The notes beneath the pieces were generated by a model that did not search any database, was not told where the DNA came from, and saw nothing but the letters and a program-made list of their open reading frames with translations. Shown here piece after piece: positions 32,608 through 41,855 of a stretch of DNA of 64,000 bases. The stretch's first letter is position 1. Each line of letters opens with the position of its first letter. Made by a program: the position numbers and the translations under genes. The stretch covers positions 1-64,000 of the forward strand of contig DAOROA010000026.1 of assembly GCA_035441325.1 (NCBI GenBank), read 5' to 3'. The stretch comes from Competibacter_A sp002352125 (GTDB lineage Bacteria; Pseudomonadota; Gammaproteobacteria; Competibacterales; Competibacteraceae).

Positions 32608-33795
32608 ATGCGCGGTTTTCAAGCACTTTTCGTTTACGCAATTCTCCTGCTCTCTTCCACTTCGCAAGCCGAAGAAACCAAACCGGTGGTCTACCTGGGC
32701 TTCGATGGCGAATTTGGCGTCGAACAGAGCACATCCGCTCAAGCCATCGAGCGCGGCATTCTGATCGCCCTCGACGAGATCAACCGCGCGGGCGGGGTCC
32801 TGGGTGGCCGTCCCTTGCAACTCGTCACCAAGGATAACCGCTCGGTCACGGCTCGCGGCGTAAAAAACCTGAAGGAATTCGCCCAGACACCAGACTTGGT
32901 AGCGATGTTTGTCGGTCGCTTTAGCCCAGTCGTATTGGAGTATGTGGATCTCGCTCACGAATTGAACATGATCATCCTCGATCCGTGGGCAGCGGCGGAC
33001 GCCATCACCCAGAACGGCAAAAAACCCAATTATATTTTTCGCCTTTCGCTGCGGGACGGACTGGCGATGCCCGCGATGCTGAAGCACGCTCTCGGCAAAG
33101 GCGCAGAGCAGGTCGGCCTGCTGCTGCCCAACACCTCCTGGGGTCGAAGCAATCTGGCCTCCGCCGAACAGTATTTTCGCGAGACGTCCCAACCTCGTCC
33201 GGTCGGTACCGAATGGTATCAATGGGGCGACAAGCAAATGATCGACAAGTATCAGGCGTTGCGCGCTGCCGGCGCGCAGGCTATCGCATTCGTGGCCAAC
33301 GACAGCGAGGCGGTGATTCTCTGCCGCGAAATGGCCGCCTTGCCCCCGAAGCAGCGGCTCCCCATCATCAGTCATTGGGGTGTGACGGGCGGAAACTTCG
33401 TCAACCTGGTGGGTGCCGATTTGGCCAAGATCGATTTTTCGGTGGTGCAAACTTTCAGCTTCTACAAAGCTGATCCGGAAATGGTGCAGCGGGTGCTGGC
33501 GGTGAGCGACCGCTTGTTCGGCCTGTCCCGCATCGAACAGATCGAATCGCCGGTCGGGGTCGGCCACGCTTACGACCTGACCCATCTGGTAGCGCGCGCC
33601 ATCGATCTGGCCGGCACTACGGACCGGCGCGCGGTGCGGGATGCCCTGGAACGGATCACCCCGTACCGTGGCTTGGTCAAAACGTTTGAGCGACCGTTTA
33701 CGCCGGACAATCACGACGCGCTCGGCGCCGAAGATGTCTTCATGGCGACCTACCGCCTCGACGGTGCCATCGTGCCCTTGCCGTCGGGAGGCTGA
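32608..33795 (+). CDS. Periplasmic binding protein (Leu/Ile/Val-type, Peripla_BP_6)
   Basis: A 395-residue substrate-binding protein with a signal peptide (LLLSSTSQA, cleavage before EE). The two-lobe type I binding fold is visible: VYLGFDGEFGVEQSTSAQAIERGILIALDEINRAGGVLGG, then a second lobe with VGLLLPNTSWGRSNL. Ligands in the family are amino acids, amides or urea. No ABC permease or ATPase gene is nearby; instead a membrane GGDEF-EAL protein starts 3 bases after its stop, so it is more likely a sensory than a transport component. Confidence 0.82.
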   Translation: MRGFQALFVYAILLLSSTSQAEETKPVVYLGFDGEFGVEQSTSAQAIERGILIALDEINRAGGVLGGRPLQLVTKDNRSVTARGVKNLKEFAQTPDLVAMFVGRFSPVVLEYVDLAHELNMIILDPWAAADAITQNGKKPNYIFRLSLRDGLAMPAMLKHALGKGAEQVGLLLPNTSWGRSNLASAEQYFRETSQPRPVGTEWYQWGDKQMIDKYQALRAAGAQAIAFVANDSEAVILCREMAALPPKQRLPIISHWGVTGGNFVNLVGADLAKIDFSVVQTFSFYKADPEMVQRVLAVSDRLFGLSRIEQIESPVGVGHAYDLTHLVARAIDLAGTTDRRAVRDALERITPYRGLVKTFERPFTPDNHDALGAEDVFMATYRLDGAIVPLPSGG

Positions 33796-33798
33796 ACG

Positions 33799-36700
33799 AT
33801 GGCGCTCCGGCAAGAGAGCGCGGTCCGAGAAAGACCGCTCCCGATGGCCGATACCGGCTCCGCGTCGACCAAGCCGCGCTTGTCCACCCAGATCGCGCTG
33901 GCGGCGACAACCCTAACGCTCAGCGTCGCCCTGACGATCGGCAGTCTATCTTATACCATCACTCGCCGGCAGTTAGTCGATAATCAAGATATCGCCTTAG
34001 AGACGCAGGCCAAGCTCTACGCACAGCAACTCAACAACAACTTACACTCCATTGCGGCCACCCTGGAAACGCTGGCGAGAAACGCGCTGATCCTGAACTC
34101 GCTGATGGACAGCCTGACGCGCCAAACCGCGCTGGCGCCATTTCTCAAGGATTTTTCCCGCATCAACGACGTACCCGTGACCCTGCTGCTGACGGATTTC
34201 GAAGGCCAGCCCGTTGCCGGGAACAGCCGCTTGACCCTCGAAACATCCGCTTGGCGCGAGGCGCTGAAGACCGGCAAACCTCGTGCGATGATCGAGTCGG
34301 ACGCTACGGGCGATTACCTGTTCGTAACCGAACCGATCTTTTATTCTCGCACGCTGTCGCCGGAAGGAGTCTTGCTCTGCAAGGTCGCGCTCGCCCACCT
34401 ACAGTCTTCTCTACCGAATCAGGGCGAGGGGCACGCCGTTGCCCTGCAGCTTGTCTATCCGAAACAGGGCGTGGTCGCGTCGCCGGCCGAAGCGTTGTCC
34501 AGCGCCTTTCGAGATCCGAGCCGCCTGGCGCATACCGAAATGCTATCCCTGCCGGACGAGATGCGACCGTTGTGGATTGCTGTCGAAGTATCGACGGATC
34601 GAAACGTGTTGATCGCGTCCCTGAATCAGTTGCTTCTGCTCTATGCCGCCGTCGGAATCGGCATGATGGTGATGGCGTTCCTCCTCGCCCGGACCAGCGC
34701 TTATTACCTGACCAACCCCCTGCGCAAACTGGAAGCCGTCGCCCGGTCGATCATCGAGAGCGGCTCCTTGGAACACCGTTTCGCTTTCCACGGCGCGTCT
34801 GAGGTCGAGCAGCTCAGCCGGGTTTTCAACCGGATGCTGGAGCAACTGAGTAATGCTCAACAGCAGATACGCCAACAGGCCGAGGCCGAAATCGAGCGCA
34901 ATCTGGCGCTGGCTGCAGCTAATGCGACGCTCGAACAGGAGATCGACGAGCGCCAGCAGGCGGAGGTGGCATTAAAAGCGAGCGAGGAGAAGTACCGGCT
35001 ACTGGTCGATTATCAAACCGACCTGGTCGTCAAAGTCGATCCCCAAAACCGTCTCTTGTTCGTCAGCCCGTCTTATTGCCAAGTCTTCGGCAAAGCCGAA
35101 AATGAACTGCTGGGCCAGACTTTCATGCCGCTAGTGCACGAAGAAGATCGGGAATCGACGGCCAAAGCCATGGAAGATTTATTCCGGCCGCCCTACCGGG
35201 ATTATCACGAGCAACGCGCCCTGACCATAGCGGGCTGGCGCTGGTTCGGGTGGGCCGACCAAGCGGTGCTGAACGAACGCAACCAAGTCGTGGCCATCAT
35301 CGGCGTGGGGCGGGACATCACCGAGCGCAAACAAACGGAAGCGGAACTGGCGAAAACCGTCGAGGAACTGCGGATCGCCGAGCAGCGGCAGCGGGAATTG
35401 CTGGTGATGACCCGGCGCGAGCAGGGTCGACTACGAGCCTTGCTGGCGGCCATGAGCGTCGGAATTTTGTTCGAAGACAACCGGCAATGCGTGGAGTACC
35501 TCAATCCGGCCTTTCTGAAAATGTGGGCCATCGACGAAACCCTGGACCTAGTCGGGCATCCGATGCGGGAGATTCTGGAGCACTCTACCCACCGCTTCGC
35601 GCGACCGGATCACGCTTCGCGGTACGTGCTTCAAGTGCTCGATACCCACGAAATCAGCGAGCGATTCGAGATCGATCTCTACGACGGGCGCATTCTCACC
35701 CAGATGTCGTACCCGGTCATGGACAACGAAGACCGTCTGTTGGGGCGGCTGTGGCTTTACGAGGATATCACCCACGAACGCCAGACCGCCCAGCAACTGC
35801 TGTACCTGGCCGAACGCGACCCATTGACCGGCTTGTGTAACCGGCATAGCTTTCAAAAGCACCTAGAACAGAAGATCGCCGCAGCGCAACGTATCAGCGA
35901 TCACTTTGCGGTAATCTACTTCGATCTAGACGAATTCAAGGCCATCAACGACACCTTCGGCCACCGGGCCGGCGATATGGTTTTGGTGCGCACGGCCGGC
36001 GAGATCACCACCCAAGTGCGCGCCACGGAAATCTTCGCGCGACTCGGCGGCGACGAGTTCGCTATCCTCAGCACCCTCGGAACCGACTACCAACCCGACG
36101 CGCTGCCGGCCCGCATCGTCGAAACCATTTCCGCGATACCGTTCCGCTTCCGCGGGACGAACCTGCGCTTGACGGCCAGCGTGGGAATCGCCCTCTTTCC
36201 CGAACACGGCGAGAGCGTGGAGGACTTGGTGGCCCACGCCGACACGGCGATGTACCAAGCGAAAAATCAGGGTAAAAACACCTGGGCGCTATACGATCCC
36301 AGCCGCGATTCGACCGAGGCGATAGTGCGGCGCCTGAACTGGAACAGCCGAATCGCTCAGGCGCTGGAATGCGAGCAATTCGAGCTGTATTTCCAGGGCG
36401 TATATCGCACGGAAGACCGCGCGCTCAGCCATCTGGAAGTGCTGGTCCGGATGCGCAATCCGGACGATCCCGAACACCCGATCCTGCCCGGCCAATTTAT
36501 CCACTTGGCCGAAAAGAGCGGGCAGGTGCTCGATATCGACCGCTGGATGCTAAAGCAAAGCATCGCCCTGTTGGGCTCACACGCCAACCTACCGCCGCTC
36601 GCCGTCAACCTGTCGGGCCGTACTTTCGATGATCCGGCCTTGCCTCAATTTATCCGGCGATTGCTGGCGGAATACGTTGTAGATCCCCGACGGCTGTTAG

Positions 36701-37077
36701 TCGAGCTGACCGAAACCGCCGCCGTGTCAGACGTTCAGGATGCGCAGCGGTTTATCGAAGCTATGCAGCAACTCGGGTGCGGCGTGTGCCTGGACGATTT
36801 TGGCAGCGGGTTCTCCACCTTTGCGTACCTGAAATACCTGAACGTCAAGGTTCTGAAAATCGACGGCCTGTTCGTCCGCGACTTACCCAACAACTACGAC
36901 AACCAGGTGTTTATCCGAGCCATGGTGGAAGTAGCGCGCGGCCTGCACAAGACCACCGTAGCGGAGTTCGTCGAGGACGCCGCCACGCTCGACATGTTGC
37001 AGGACTTGGGCGTGGATCTCGCTCAGGGTTATTATCTCGACCGGCCTAGCGCCGAACACCCCGCCTTGGCCACCTAG
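33799..37077 (+). CDS. Membrane GGDEF-EAL protein with periplasmic sensor, HAMP and two PAS domains
   Basis: A 1092-residue c-di-GMP turnover enzyme. Order: TM1 (about 31-53), periplasmic sensor domain (60-275), TM2 (276-297), HAMP, coiled coil, PAS (396-505), a second PAS (about 540-655), GGDEF (about 670-830) with intact RLGGDEF, and EAL (about 845-1088). The I-site is RATE, so it has lost the RxxD aspartate. The EAL signature reads EVLVR, fitting ExLxR, and DDFGSG, the catalytic Lys in KIDG and AEFVED are present, so both activities are possible. Only 3 bases separate it from the binding-protein gene. Confidence 0.9.
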   Translation: MALRQESAVRERPLPMADTGSASTKPRLSTQIALAATTLTLSVALTIGSLSYTITRRQLVDNQDIALETQAKLYAQQLNNNLHSIAATLETLARNALILNSLMDSLTRQTALAPFLKDFSRINDVPVTLLLTDFEGQPVAGNSRLTLETSAWREALKTGKPRAMIESDATGDYLFVTEPIFYSRTLSPEGVLLCKVALAHLQSSLPNQGEGHAVALQLVYPKQGVVASPAEALSSAFRDPSRLAHTEMLSLPDEMRPLWIAVEVSTDRNVLIASLNQLLLLYAAVGIGMMVMAFLLARTSAYYLTNPLRKLEAVARSIIESGSLEHRFAFHGASEVEQLSRVFNRMLEQLSNAQQQIRQQAEAEIERNLALAAANATLEQEIDERQQAEVALKASEEKYRLLVDYQTDLVVKVDPQNRLLFVSPSYCQVFGKAENELLGQTFMPLVHEEDRESTAKAMEDLFRPPYRDYHEQRALTIAGWRWFGWADQAVLNERNQVVAIIGVGRDITERKQTEAELAKTVEELRIAEQRQRELLVMTRREQGRLRALLAAMSVGILFEDNRQCVEYLNPAFLKMWAIDETLDLVGHPMREILEHSTHRFARPDHASRYVLQVLDTHEISERFEIDLYDGRILTQMSYPVMDNEDRLLGRLWLYEDITHERQTAQQLLYLAERDPLTGLCNRHSFQKHLEQKIAAAQRISDHFAVIYFDLDEFKAINDTFGHRAGDMVLVRTAGEITTQVRATEIFARLGGDEFAILSTLGTDYQPDALPARIVETISAIPFRFRGTNLRLTASVGIALFPEHGESVEDLVAHADTAMYQAKNQGKNTWALYDPSRDSTEAIVRRLNWNSRIAQALECEQFELYFQGVYRTEDRALSHLEVLVRMRNPDDPEHPILPGQFIHLAEKSGQVLDIDRWMLKQSIALLGSHANLPPLAVNLSGRTFDDPALPQFIRRLLAEYVVDPRRLLVELTETAAVSDVQDAQRFIEAMQQLGCGVCLDDFGSGFSTFAYLKYLNVKVLKIDGLFVRDLPNNYDNQVFIRAMVEVARGLHKTTVAEFVEDAATLDMLQDLGVDLAQGYYLDRPSAEHPALAT

Positions 37078-37302
37078 CGGACCAGCCAGATCGACAGGCC
37101 ACCGCCCGCGTCCCCTGACGCAACACCGTCGTTAAGCCAGTTTTTCATGGCCTCGCGATTTTCGTCCTCATTAATTTTTGTGCAAACGCAGCATCGCCGC
37201 GCGAGTTTTGATAAGGTTATTATTCCCGTTCACAGCGCAGGCCGCCGCGCAGCAGAATTTGCACGGCTGGCGCTTCCTCAACAGCATGGGGCCGAACACG
37301 GC

Positions 37303-37764
37303 ATGACCCACCAAACCATCGAACTGAAAATCCTCGACCCTCGCTTGGGTCAGGACATCCCCCTGCCCGACTACGCCACCACCGGCTCAGCGGGTCTGGA
37401 TTTGCGCGCTTGTCTGGCGGAACCGCTCACGGTGCAGCCGGGCGAGACGTATTTGATTCCCACTGGGCTGGCCATCCACATCAGCGATCCCCAATTAGCC
37501 GCGATGGTGCTGCCGCGCTCCGGCCTCGGCCATAAGCACGGCATCGTGCTGGGCAATCTGGTCGGGTTGATCGACAGCGACTATCAGGGCGAACTGCTGG
37601 TGTCGTGCTGGAACCGGGGCCAGACGCCGTTCACCATCGCCGTCGGCGAGCGCATCGCGCAAATGGTGATCGTGCCAGTCGTGCGGGCCCAGTTCGCCGT
37701 CGTCCCCGAATTCACGCCCAGCGAGCGCGGCGCGGGCGGCTTCGGCCATTCCGGACGGCATTGA
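37303..37764 (+). CDS. dut: dUTP diphosphatase
   Basis: Trimeric enzyme hydrolysing dUTP to dUMP, keeping uracil out of DNA and supplying thymidylate synthesis. 153 residues, near E. coli Dut (151). The five dUTPase motifs are visible: AGLDLRA, PRSGLGHKHGI, GLIDSDYQGEL, GERIAQMV and RGAGGFGHSGRH (C-terminal P-loop-like motif). ATG at 37303 (MTHQTIELKILDPRLG) matches the family N-terminus; a longer upstream frame is not conserved. algC follows after 7 bases. Confidence 0.96.
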   Translation: MTHQTIELKILDPRLGQDIPLPDYATTGSAGLDLRACLAEPLTVQPGETYLIPTGLAIHISDPQLAAMVLPRSGLGHKHGIVLGNLVGLIDSDYQGELLVSCWNRGQTPFTIAVGERIAQMVIVPVVRAQFAVVPEFTPSERGAGGFGHSGRH

Positions 37765-37771
37765 ATCCGGC

Positions 37772-39145
37772 ATGAAAAAATCCATCTTTCGGGAATACGA
37801 CATTCGCGGCGTGGTGGACCGCGATCTGACATCGGAGGTGGTGCGCGACATCGGCCAAGCGGTCGGCAGCCTCGCCGCCGAGCGCGGCGAAACCGAGGTG
37901 ATCGTCGGCCGGGATGGGCGGTTGTCCAGTCCCGCACTGTGCGAAGCCCTCAAAGCCGGCATTCGCGCCGCCGGGCTGGACGTGCTGGATTTGGGTGCGG
38001 TTTCCACGCCCCTGCTGTATTACGCCACCCACACTCTCGGCTCCAGCCATGCCGGCGTGATGGTTACCGGCAGCCACAATCCGCCGCAATACAACGGCTT
38101 GAAGATCGTCATCGACAAGATCGCCCTGCACGGCGAAGTCATCCGCGACCTGCGCCGCCGCATCGAAACCGGCGATCTGCGCCACGGTCGCGGCGCGGAG
38201 CGATCCGCCAACATCCGCATCGATTACATCCGCCGGCTCAGCGACGCTCTGCCTCTCACCAAACCGTGTAAGGTAGTGGTGGATTGCGGCAACGCCATCG
38301 CTGCCCGCACCGCTCCACCCTTGCTGCGGGCGCTGGGCTGCGAAGTCGTGGAACTGTTTTGCGAGGTAGACGGACGGTTTCCGAACCACCACCCCGATCC
38401 CAGCATCCCCGATAATCTGGCCGATTTGCAGGCGGCGGTACGCAAGCACGGGGCCGATATCGGTCTGGCTTTCGACGGCGACGCTGACCGGCTGGGCGTG
38501 GTCACCGACGCGGGCGAAATCGTCTGGCCGGACCGGGTGTTGATGCCGCTGGCCGAAGAAGTGCTGAGCCGCCAGCCCGGCGCGGGCGTGGTCTACGATA
38601 TCAAGTGTTCCTGGCATCTGACCCGCTTGATCGAACGGCTCGGCGGCCAACCGATTTTGTGGAAGACCGGCCATTCGCTGATCAAAGCCAAGATGCGCGA
38701 AACCGGCGCGCTGCTGGGCGGCGAGATGGCGGGCCATTTCGTCCACGCCGACGACTGGTTCGGCTTCGATGACGCTTTCTACGCCGCCGCACGGCTACTG
38801 CGGCTATTGGCCCGGCATGGGATTTCCAGCGCCGAGTTTTTCGCCGCTTATCCGACCGGCTTCAATACGCCCGAGCTACGGCTGGATATGGCCGAAGGCG
38901 AGCCGTTCGCGTTCATGGCCCGGCTGGCCGATCAAGCGGATTTCGGACCGGATGCACGCATCATTACCCTGGATGGTTTGCGAATCGAATTCCCGCACGG
39001 TTGGGGATTGGTGCGCGCCTCCAATACCACGCCCAGTTTGACGCTGCGCTTCGAGGCGGACGATCCGGCTGCCATGAGCGACATTCAGGACCGGTTCCGC
39101 CGACAATTGTTGGCGCTGCAACAGAATTTAGCTTTACCCTTCTGA
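37772..39145 (+). CDS. algC: Phosphomannomutase/phosphoglucomutase
   Basis: Interconverts hexose 1- and 6-phosphates for exopolysaccharide, LPS and glycogen precursors. 457 residues. The phosphoserine loop is VTGSHNPPQYNG, the metal-binding loop DGDADRLGV, and the sugar-binding GGEMAGH motif is present. The order dut-algC-argB matches Pseudomonas and Xanthomonas; the name follows that synteny, and manB or pgm would serve equally. ATG at 37772. Confidence 0.92.
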   Translation: MKKSIFREYDIRGVVDRDLTSEVVRDIGQAVGSLAAERGETEVIVGRDGRLSSPALCEALKAGIRAAGLDVLDLGAVSTPLLYYATHTLGSSHAGVMVTGSHNPPQYNGLKIVIDKIALHGEVIRDLRRRIETGDLRHGRGAERSANIRIDYIRRLSDALPLTKPCKVVVDCGNAIAARTAPPLLRALGCEVVELFCEVDGRFPNHHPDPSIPDNLADLQAAVRKHGADIGLAFDGDADRLGVVTDAGEIVWPDRVLMPLAEEVLSRQPGAGVVYDIKCSWHLTRLIERLGGQPILWKTGHSLIKAKMRETGALLGGEMAGHFVHADDWFGFDDAFYAAARLLRLLARHGISSAEFFAAYPTGFNTPELRLDMAEGEPFAFMARLADQADFGPDARIITLDGLRIEFPHGWGLVRASNTTPSLTLRFEADDPAAMSDIQDRFRRQLLALQQNLALPF

Positions 39146-39189
39146 CTCTCAGAATATTTCACTTTTTCCTTGCACAGGTTGATCAACGC

Positions 39190-40083
39190 ATGGCCCTCGA
39201 CGCTCAAGCTGCCACCCAGGTCGCTCATGTTCTGACCGAATCGCTCCCCTACATCCGCCGTTTTTCCAGCAAAACCTTCGTGATCAAATACGGTGGCCAC
39301 GCCATGGAAAACGAGGAGCTGAAAAACAGTTTCGCGCGGGATATCGTGCTCATGAAGCTAGTCGGCTTCAATCCGGTGGTGGTGCACGGCGGTGGACCGC
39401 AAATCAGCGACTTGCTCAAACGCATCGGCAAGGAAAGCCGTTTCGTGGACGGAATGCGGGTTACCGACAGCGAGACGATGGATGTGGTCGAGATGGTGCT
39501 TGGGGGGTTGGTGAACAAAGAAATCGTCAACAATATCAACCGGCAAGGTGGTTGTGCGGTCGGCCTGACCGGCAAGGACGGCGATTTGATTCACGCCCGC
39601 AAATTGACCATCACGCGCCAAAGTCCCGATCTGGAAGTGCCGGAAATCATCGACATCGGCCATGTCGGCGAAGTCTCCAGCATCGATAAATCCATCGTCG
39701 AGACGTTGACCGCCGGTAATTACATTCCGGTGATCGCCCCGATTGGGGTCGGACCGGACGGGCAGTCCTACAACATCAACGCCGATCTGGTCGCCGGTAA
39801 AATCGCCGAAGTGCTGCGCGCCGAGAAGTTGATGCTACTGACCGACACCACCGGCGTGCTGGACAAGGAAGGCAAGCTGTTGACCGGCTTGGACGCCCGG
39901 CAGGTGGAGGCGTTGATCGAAAACGGCACCATTCACGGCGGCATGCTGCCGAAAATCGCCTGCGCGCTGGACGCGGTGCTGGCGGGCGTCAAGGCCGCGC
40001 ACATCATCGACGGGCGAATCCAACACGCGGTACTGGTGGAGCTGTTCACCGATTCCGGCATCGGCACGCTGATTCGAGGTTAG
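39190..40083 (+). CDS. argB: Acetylglutamate kinase
   Basis: Phosphorylates N-acetylglutamate in arginine synthesis. 297 residues, the longer class with an N-terminal helix (MALDAQAATQVAHVLTESLPYIRRF) typical of hexameric, arginine-inhibited enzymes; E. coli has the shorter insensitive form. Motifs: VIKYGGHAM, VVVHGGGPQI, GLTGKDGDLI and DTTGVLD. ATG at 39190 is supported by that helix. Likely co-transcribed with algC and ends at a hairpin. Confidence 0.95.
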   Translation: MALDAQAATQVAHVLTESLPYIRRFSSKTFVIKYGGHAMENEELKNSFARDIVLMKLVGFNPVVVHGGGPQISDLLKRIGKESRFVDGMRVTDSETMDVVEMVLGGLVNKEIVNNINRQGGCAVGLTGKDGDLIHARKLTITRQSPDLEVPEIIDIGHVGEVSSIDKSIVETLTAGNYIPVIAPIGVGPDGQSYNINADLVAGKIAEVLRAEKLMLLTDTTGVLDKEGKLLTGLDARQVEALIENGTIHGGMLPKIACALDAVLAGVKAAHIIDGRIQHAVLVELFTDSGIGTLIRG

Positions 40084-40107
40084 ACGGTCGCCGAACTCCC
40101 TCGCAAC

Positions 40108-40136
40108 GGCCGGTCCGATACCCGCTCGGACCGGCC
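40108..40136 (+). terminator. GC-rich hairpin after argB
   Basis: GGCCGGTCCGA and TCGGACCGGCC form a perfect 11-bp stem with a 7-nt loop, 25 bases after the argB stop. There is no U-tract, so it may be an RNA 3' stabiliser or a non-canonical terminator. Confidence 0.55.
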
Positions 40137-40266
40137 TGCGCCACCAGATTTTCGCCTGTGCGGCACCGGGGAGAGTCACCTCGCCGATCCGCCGGAGCGT
40201 GGCATTATCGAGCGTAACCGGCGCGGCGCGGGCGTTCTTGCTGATCCTCGACTGCCGAATGTCGAT

Positions 40267-40548
40267 TTACGTCCGCAATCCAATGATCCACGCTACGGAA
40301 ATTGCCACGAGCACCGCCGTCACGACCAACGCGATTCGATAGAGCCGACCGAACTGAGCCTGCATCTTGACGGACCGCGCTTGTTCCTCCACGGCTTTGC
40401 TCTGGGTTTCCACCGCCCGCTTCTGCAACTCCAATGCTTCCCGCTGCATGGACAAAGACTCGCCGGCCATTCGTCTATACTCGCCCTCAAGCGCCCGTTG
40501 CGAATCGCGTATTTCGGTCAGCAACTTCTTGATATCGTCGGTTTCCAT
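40267..40548 (-). CDS. Small coiled-coil tail-anchored protein
   Basis: 93 residues: a long heptad-rich coiled coil (residues 1-68, with MQREALELQKRAVETQSKAV) followed by a single C-terminal membrane helix (YRIALVVTAVLVAISVAWIIG) and a 3-residue tail. This topology implies a tail-anchored inner-membrane protein with its coil in the cytoplasm. No family is recognised. It is divergent from the DUF3142 gene with only 17 bases between starts, so the two must share or overlap promoter elements. Confidence 0.6.
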   Translation of the reverse strand: METDDIKKLLTEIRDSQRALEGEYRRMAGESLSMQREALELQKRAVETQSKAVEEQARSVKMQAQFGRLYRIALVVTAVLVAISVAWIIGLRT

Positions 40549-40565
40549 TTGGACTCACTTCGTGT

Positions 40566-41855
40566 ATGGCGCACAACTCAACGCGACACATTCCCGCCGC
40601 TGCTCTGGTGATCGCCCTGTCAGTTTGCCTCTGGATGCCTTGGAACACCTCTCTCCCGTCCTCACTTCCCCACAGCGCCTACATCTGGCAGCGGGAATGG
40701 ACCAACGGATTGCGGGAAGCGATTCGGCGGAATCAATCCTTCGTGACCGAATGGGTGGTGTTGGCGGCGGAAGTTGAATTCCGCCCCGACGCCGCGCCGC
40801 GCGTGGCGCGAGTTGCGCCAGATTACGCCAGTTTGCGGGAATCGCAACGGCCCATCGGCGTTGCGATCCGGGTTGCGCCCTGGTCCGGTCCCCTCGACGG
40901 TCATCGCCCGGAAGCCAAATTCCTCGTTCAACTCGCCCGCGATATTCTCAGCGATGCCCGGCAACACGGCATCGAACCCTCGCAACTGCAACTGGACTTC
41001 GACGCCGCGACCCGCCAACTGGACGACTACCGCCGCTGGCTGAACGCCTTGCGCGAAGCCATCGCGCCCACGCCGCTCGTCTTCACCGCCCTGCCGACCT
41101 GGCTGGACAGTCTCGCTTTTGCCCGGCTCGTCCAATCCGCCGATAGTTACGTGCTGCAAGTCCACTCTTGGGAGGCACCCCGTGCGCCCAATCAGCCCTT
41201 CACCCTCTGCGATCCCGAGCGGGCCAAACGCGCTATCGCCAAAGCGGCGAGGCTCGACCGGCCATTCTGGGTCGCTTTGCCCACTTACGGCTATCGCGCC
41301 TGGTTCGATGCCCGAAATCGACTGCTCGGCCTGTCTGCCGAAGGATTGGATTTGATGGCATCCGACGCCGTTAGCGCGCGCGAAGTTCGTGCCGATCCGG
41401 TCATCATGGCTAGCCTGGTACGCTGGTTGCGAACCCATCGCCCCGAACGGTTGCGCGGCGTCGTCTGGTATCGCTTGCCCTTACCGGAAGACCGGCTAAG
41501 CTGGAACGAACGAACGTGGCAAACCGTGATGCGGGGCCAAACGCCAACGGCGAAAACCGAGTGGGTCCTGAAAAAAACCGCCGATGGTCTGATCGAAATC
41601 GCCCTCCAAGCGACGGGTAACGCCGACAGCGCACTCGATACTTCGCTCACGCTCGACTGGCGGCAGGCGCGGCTGCTCGCCGCCGATGGCCTGGCCAATT
41701 TTGCGCTGGAACGCACGGCACCGGCATCGGCGCGCCTTCGGCCACCCGACTCGCCACCGCGTTTGGCGCCTGGCCAACGCCTCGCGATCGGCTGGCTCCG
41801 CTTTAACCAACCGCCGGAGATTTCGGTCCATGTGGAAACCGCATCGCCTCGCTAG
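40566..41855 (+). CDS. DUF3142 domain protein
   Basis: A 429-residue probable envelope protein with an N-terminal hydrophobic segment (IPAAALVIALSVCLWMPW) followed by a TIM-barrel-like DUF3142 domain: AYIWQREW, LQLDFDAATRQLDDYRRWLNAL and FWVALPTYGYRAWF. The DFD motif and barrel layout recall glycosyl-hydrolase-like proteins, but no catalytic pair has been established here. Its last 26 bases overlap the start of the exported TPR-like protein, so they are translated together. Function unknown. Confidence 0.65.
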   Translation: MAHNSTRHIPAAALVIALSVCLWMPWNTSLPSSLPHSAYIWQREWTNGLREAIRRNQSFVTEWVVLAAEVEFRPDAAPRVARVAPDYASLRESQRPIGVAIRVAPWSGPLDGHRPEAKFLVQLARDILSDARQHGIEPSQLQLDFDAATRQLDDYRRWLNALREAIAPTPLVFTALPTWLDSLAFARLVQSADSYVLQVHSWEAPRAPNQPFTLCDPERAKRAIAKAARLDRPFWVALPTYGYRAWFDARNRLLGLSAEGLDLMASDAVSAREVRADPVIMASLVRWLRTHRPERLRGVVWYRLPLPEDRLSWNERTWQTVMRGQTPTAKTEWVLKKTADGLIEIALQATGNADSALDTSLTLDWRQARLLAADGLANFALERTAPASARLRPPDSPPRLAPGQRLAIGWLRFNQPPEISVHVETASPR

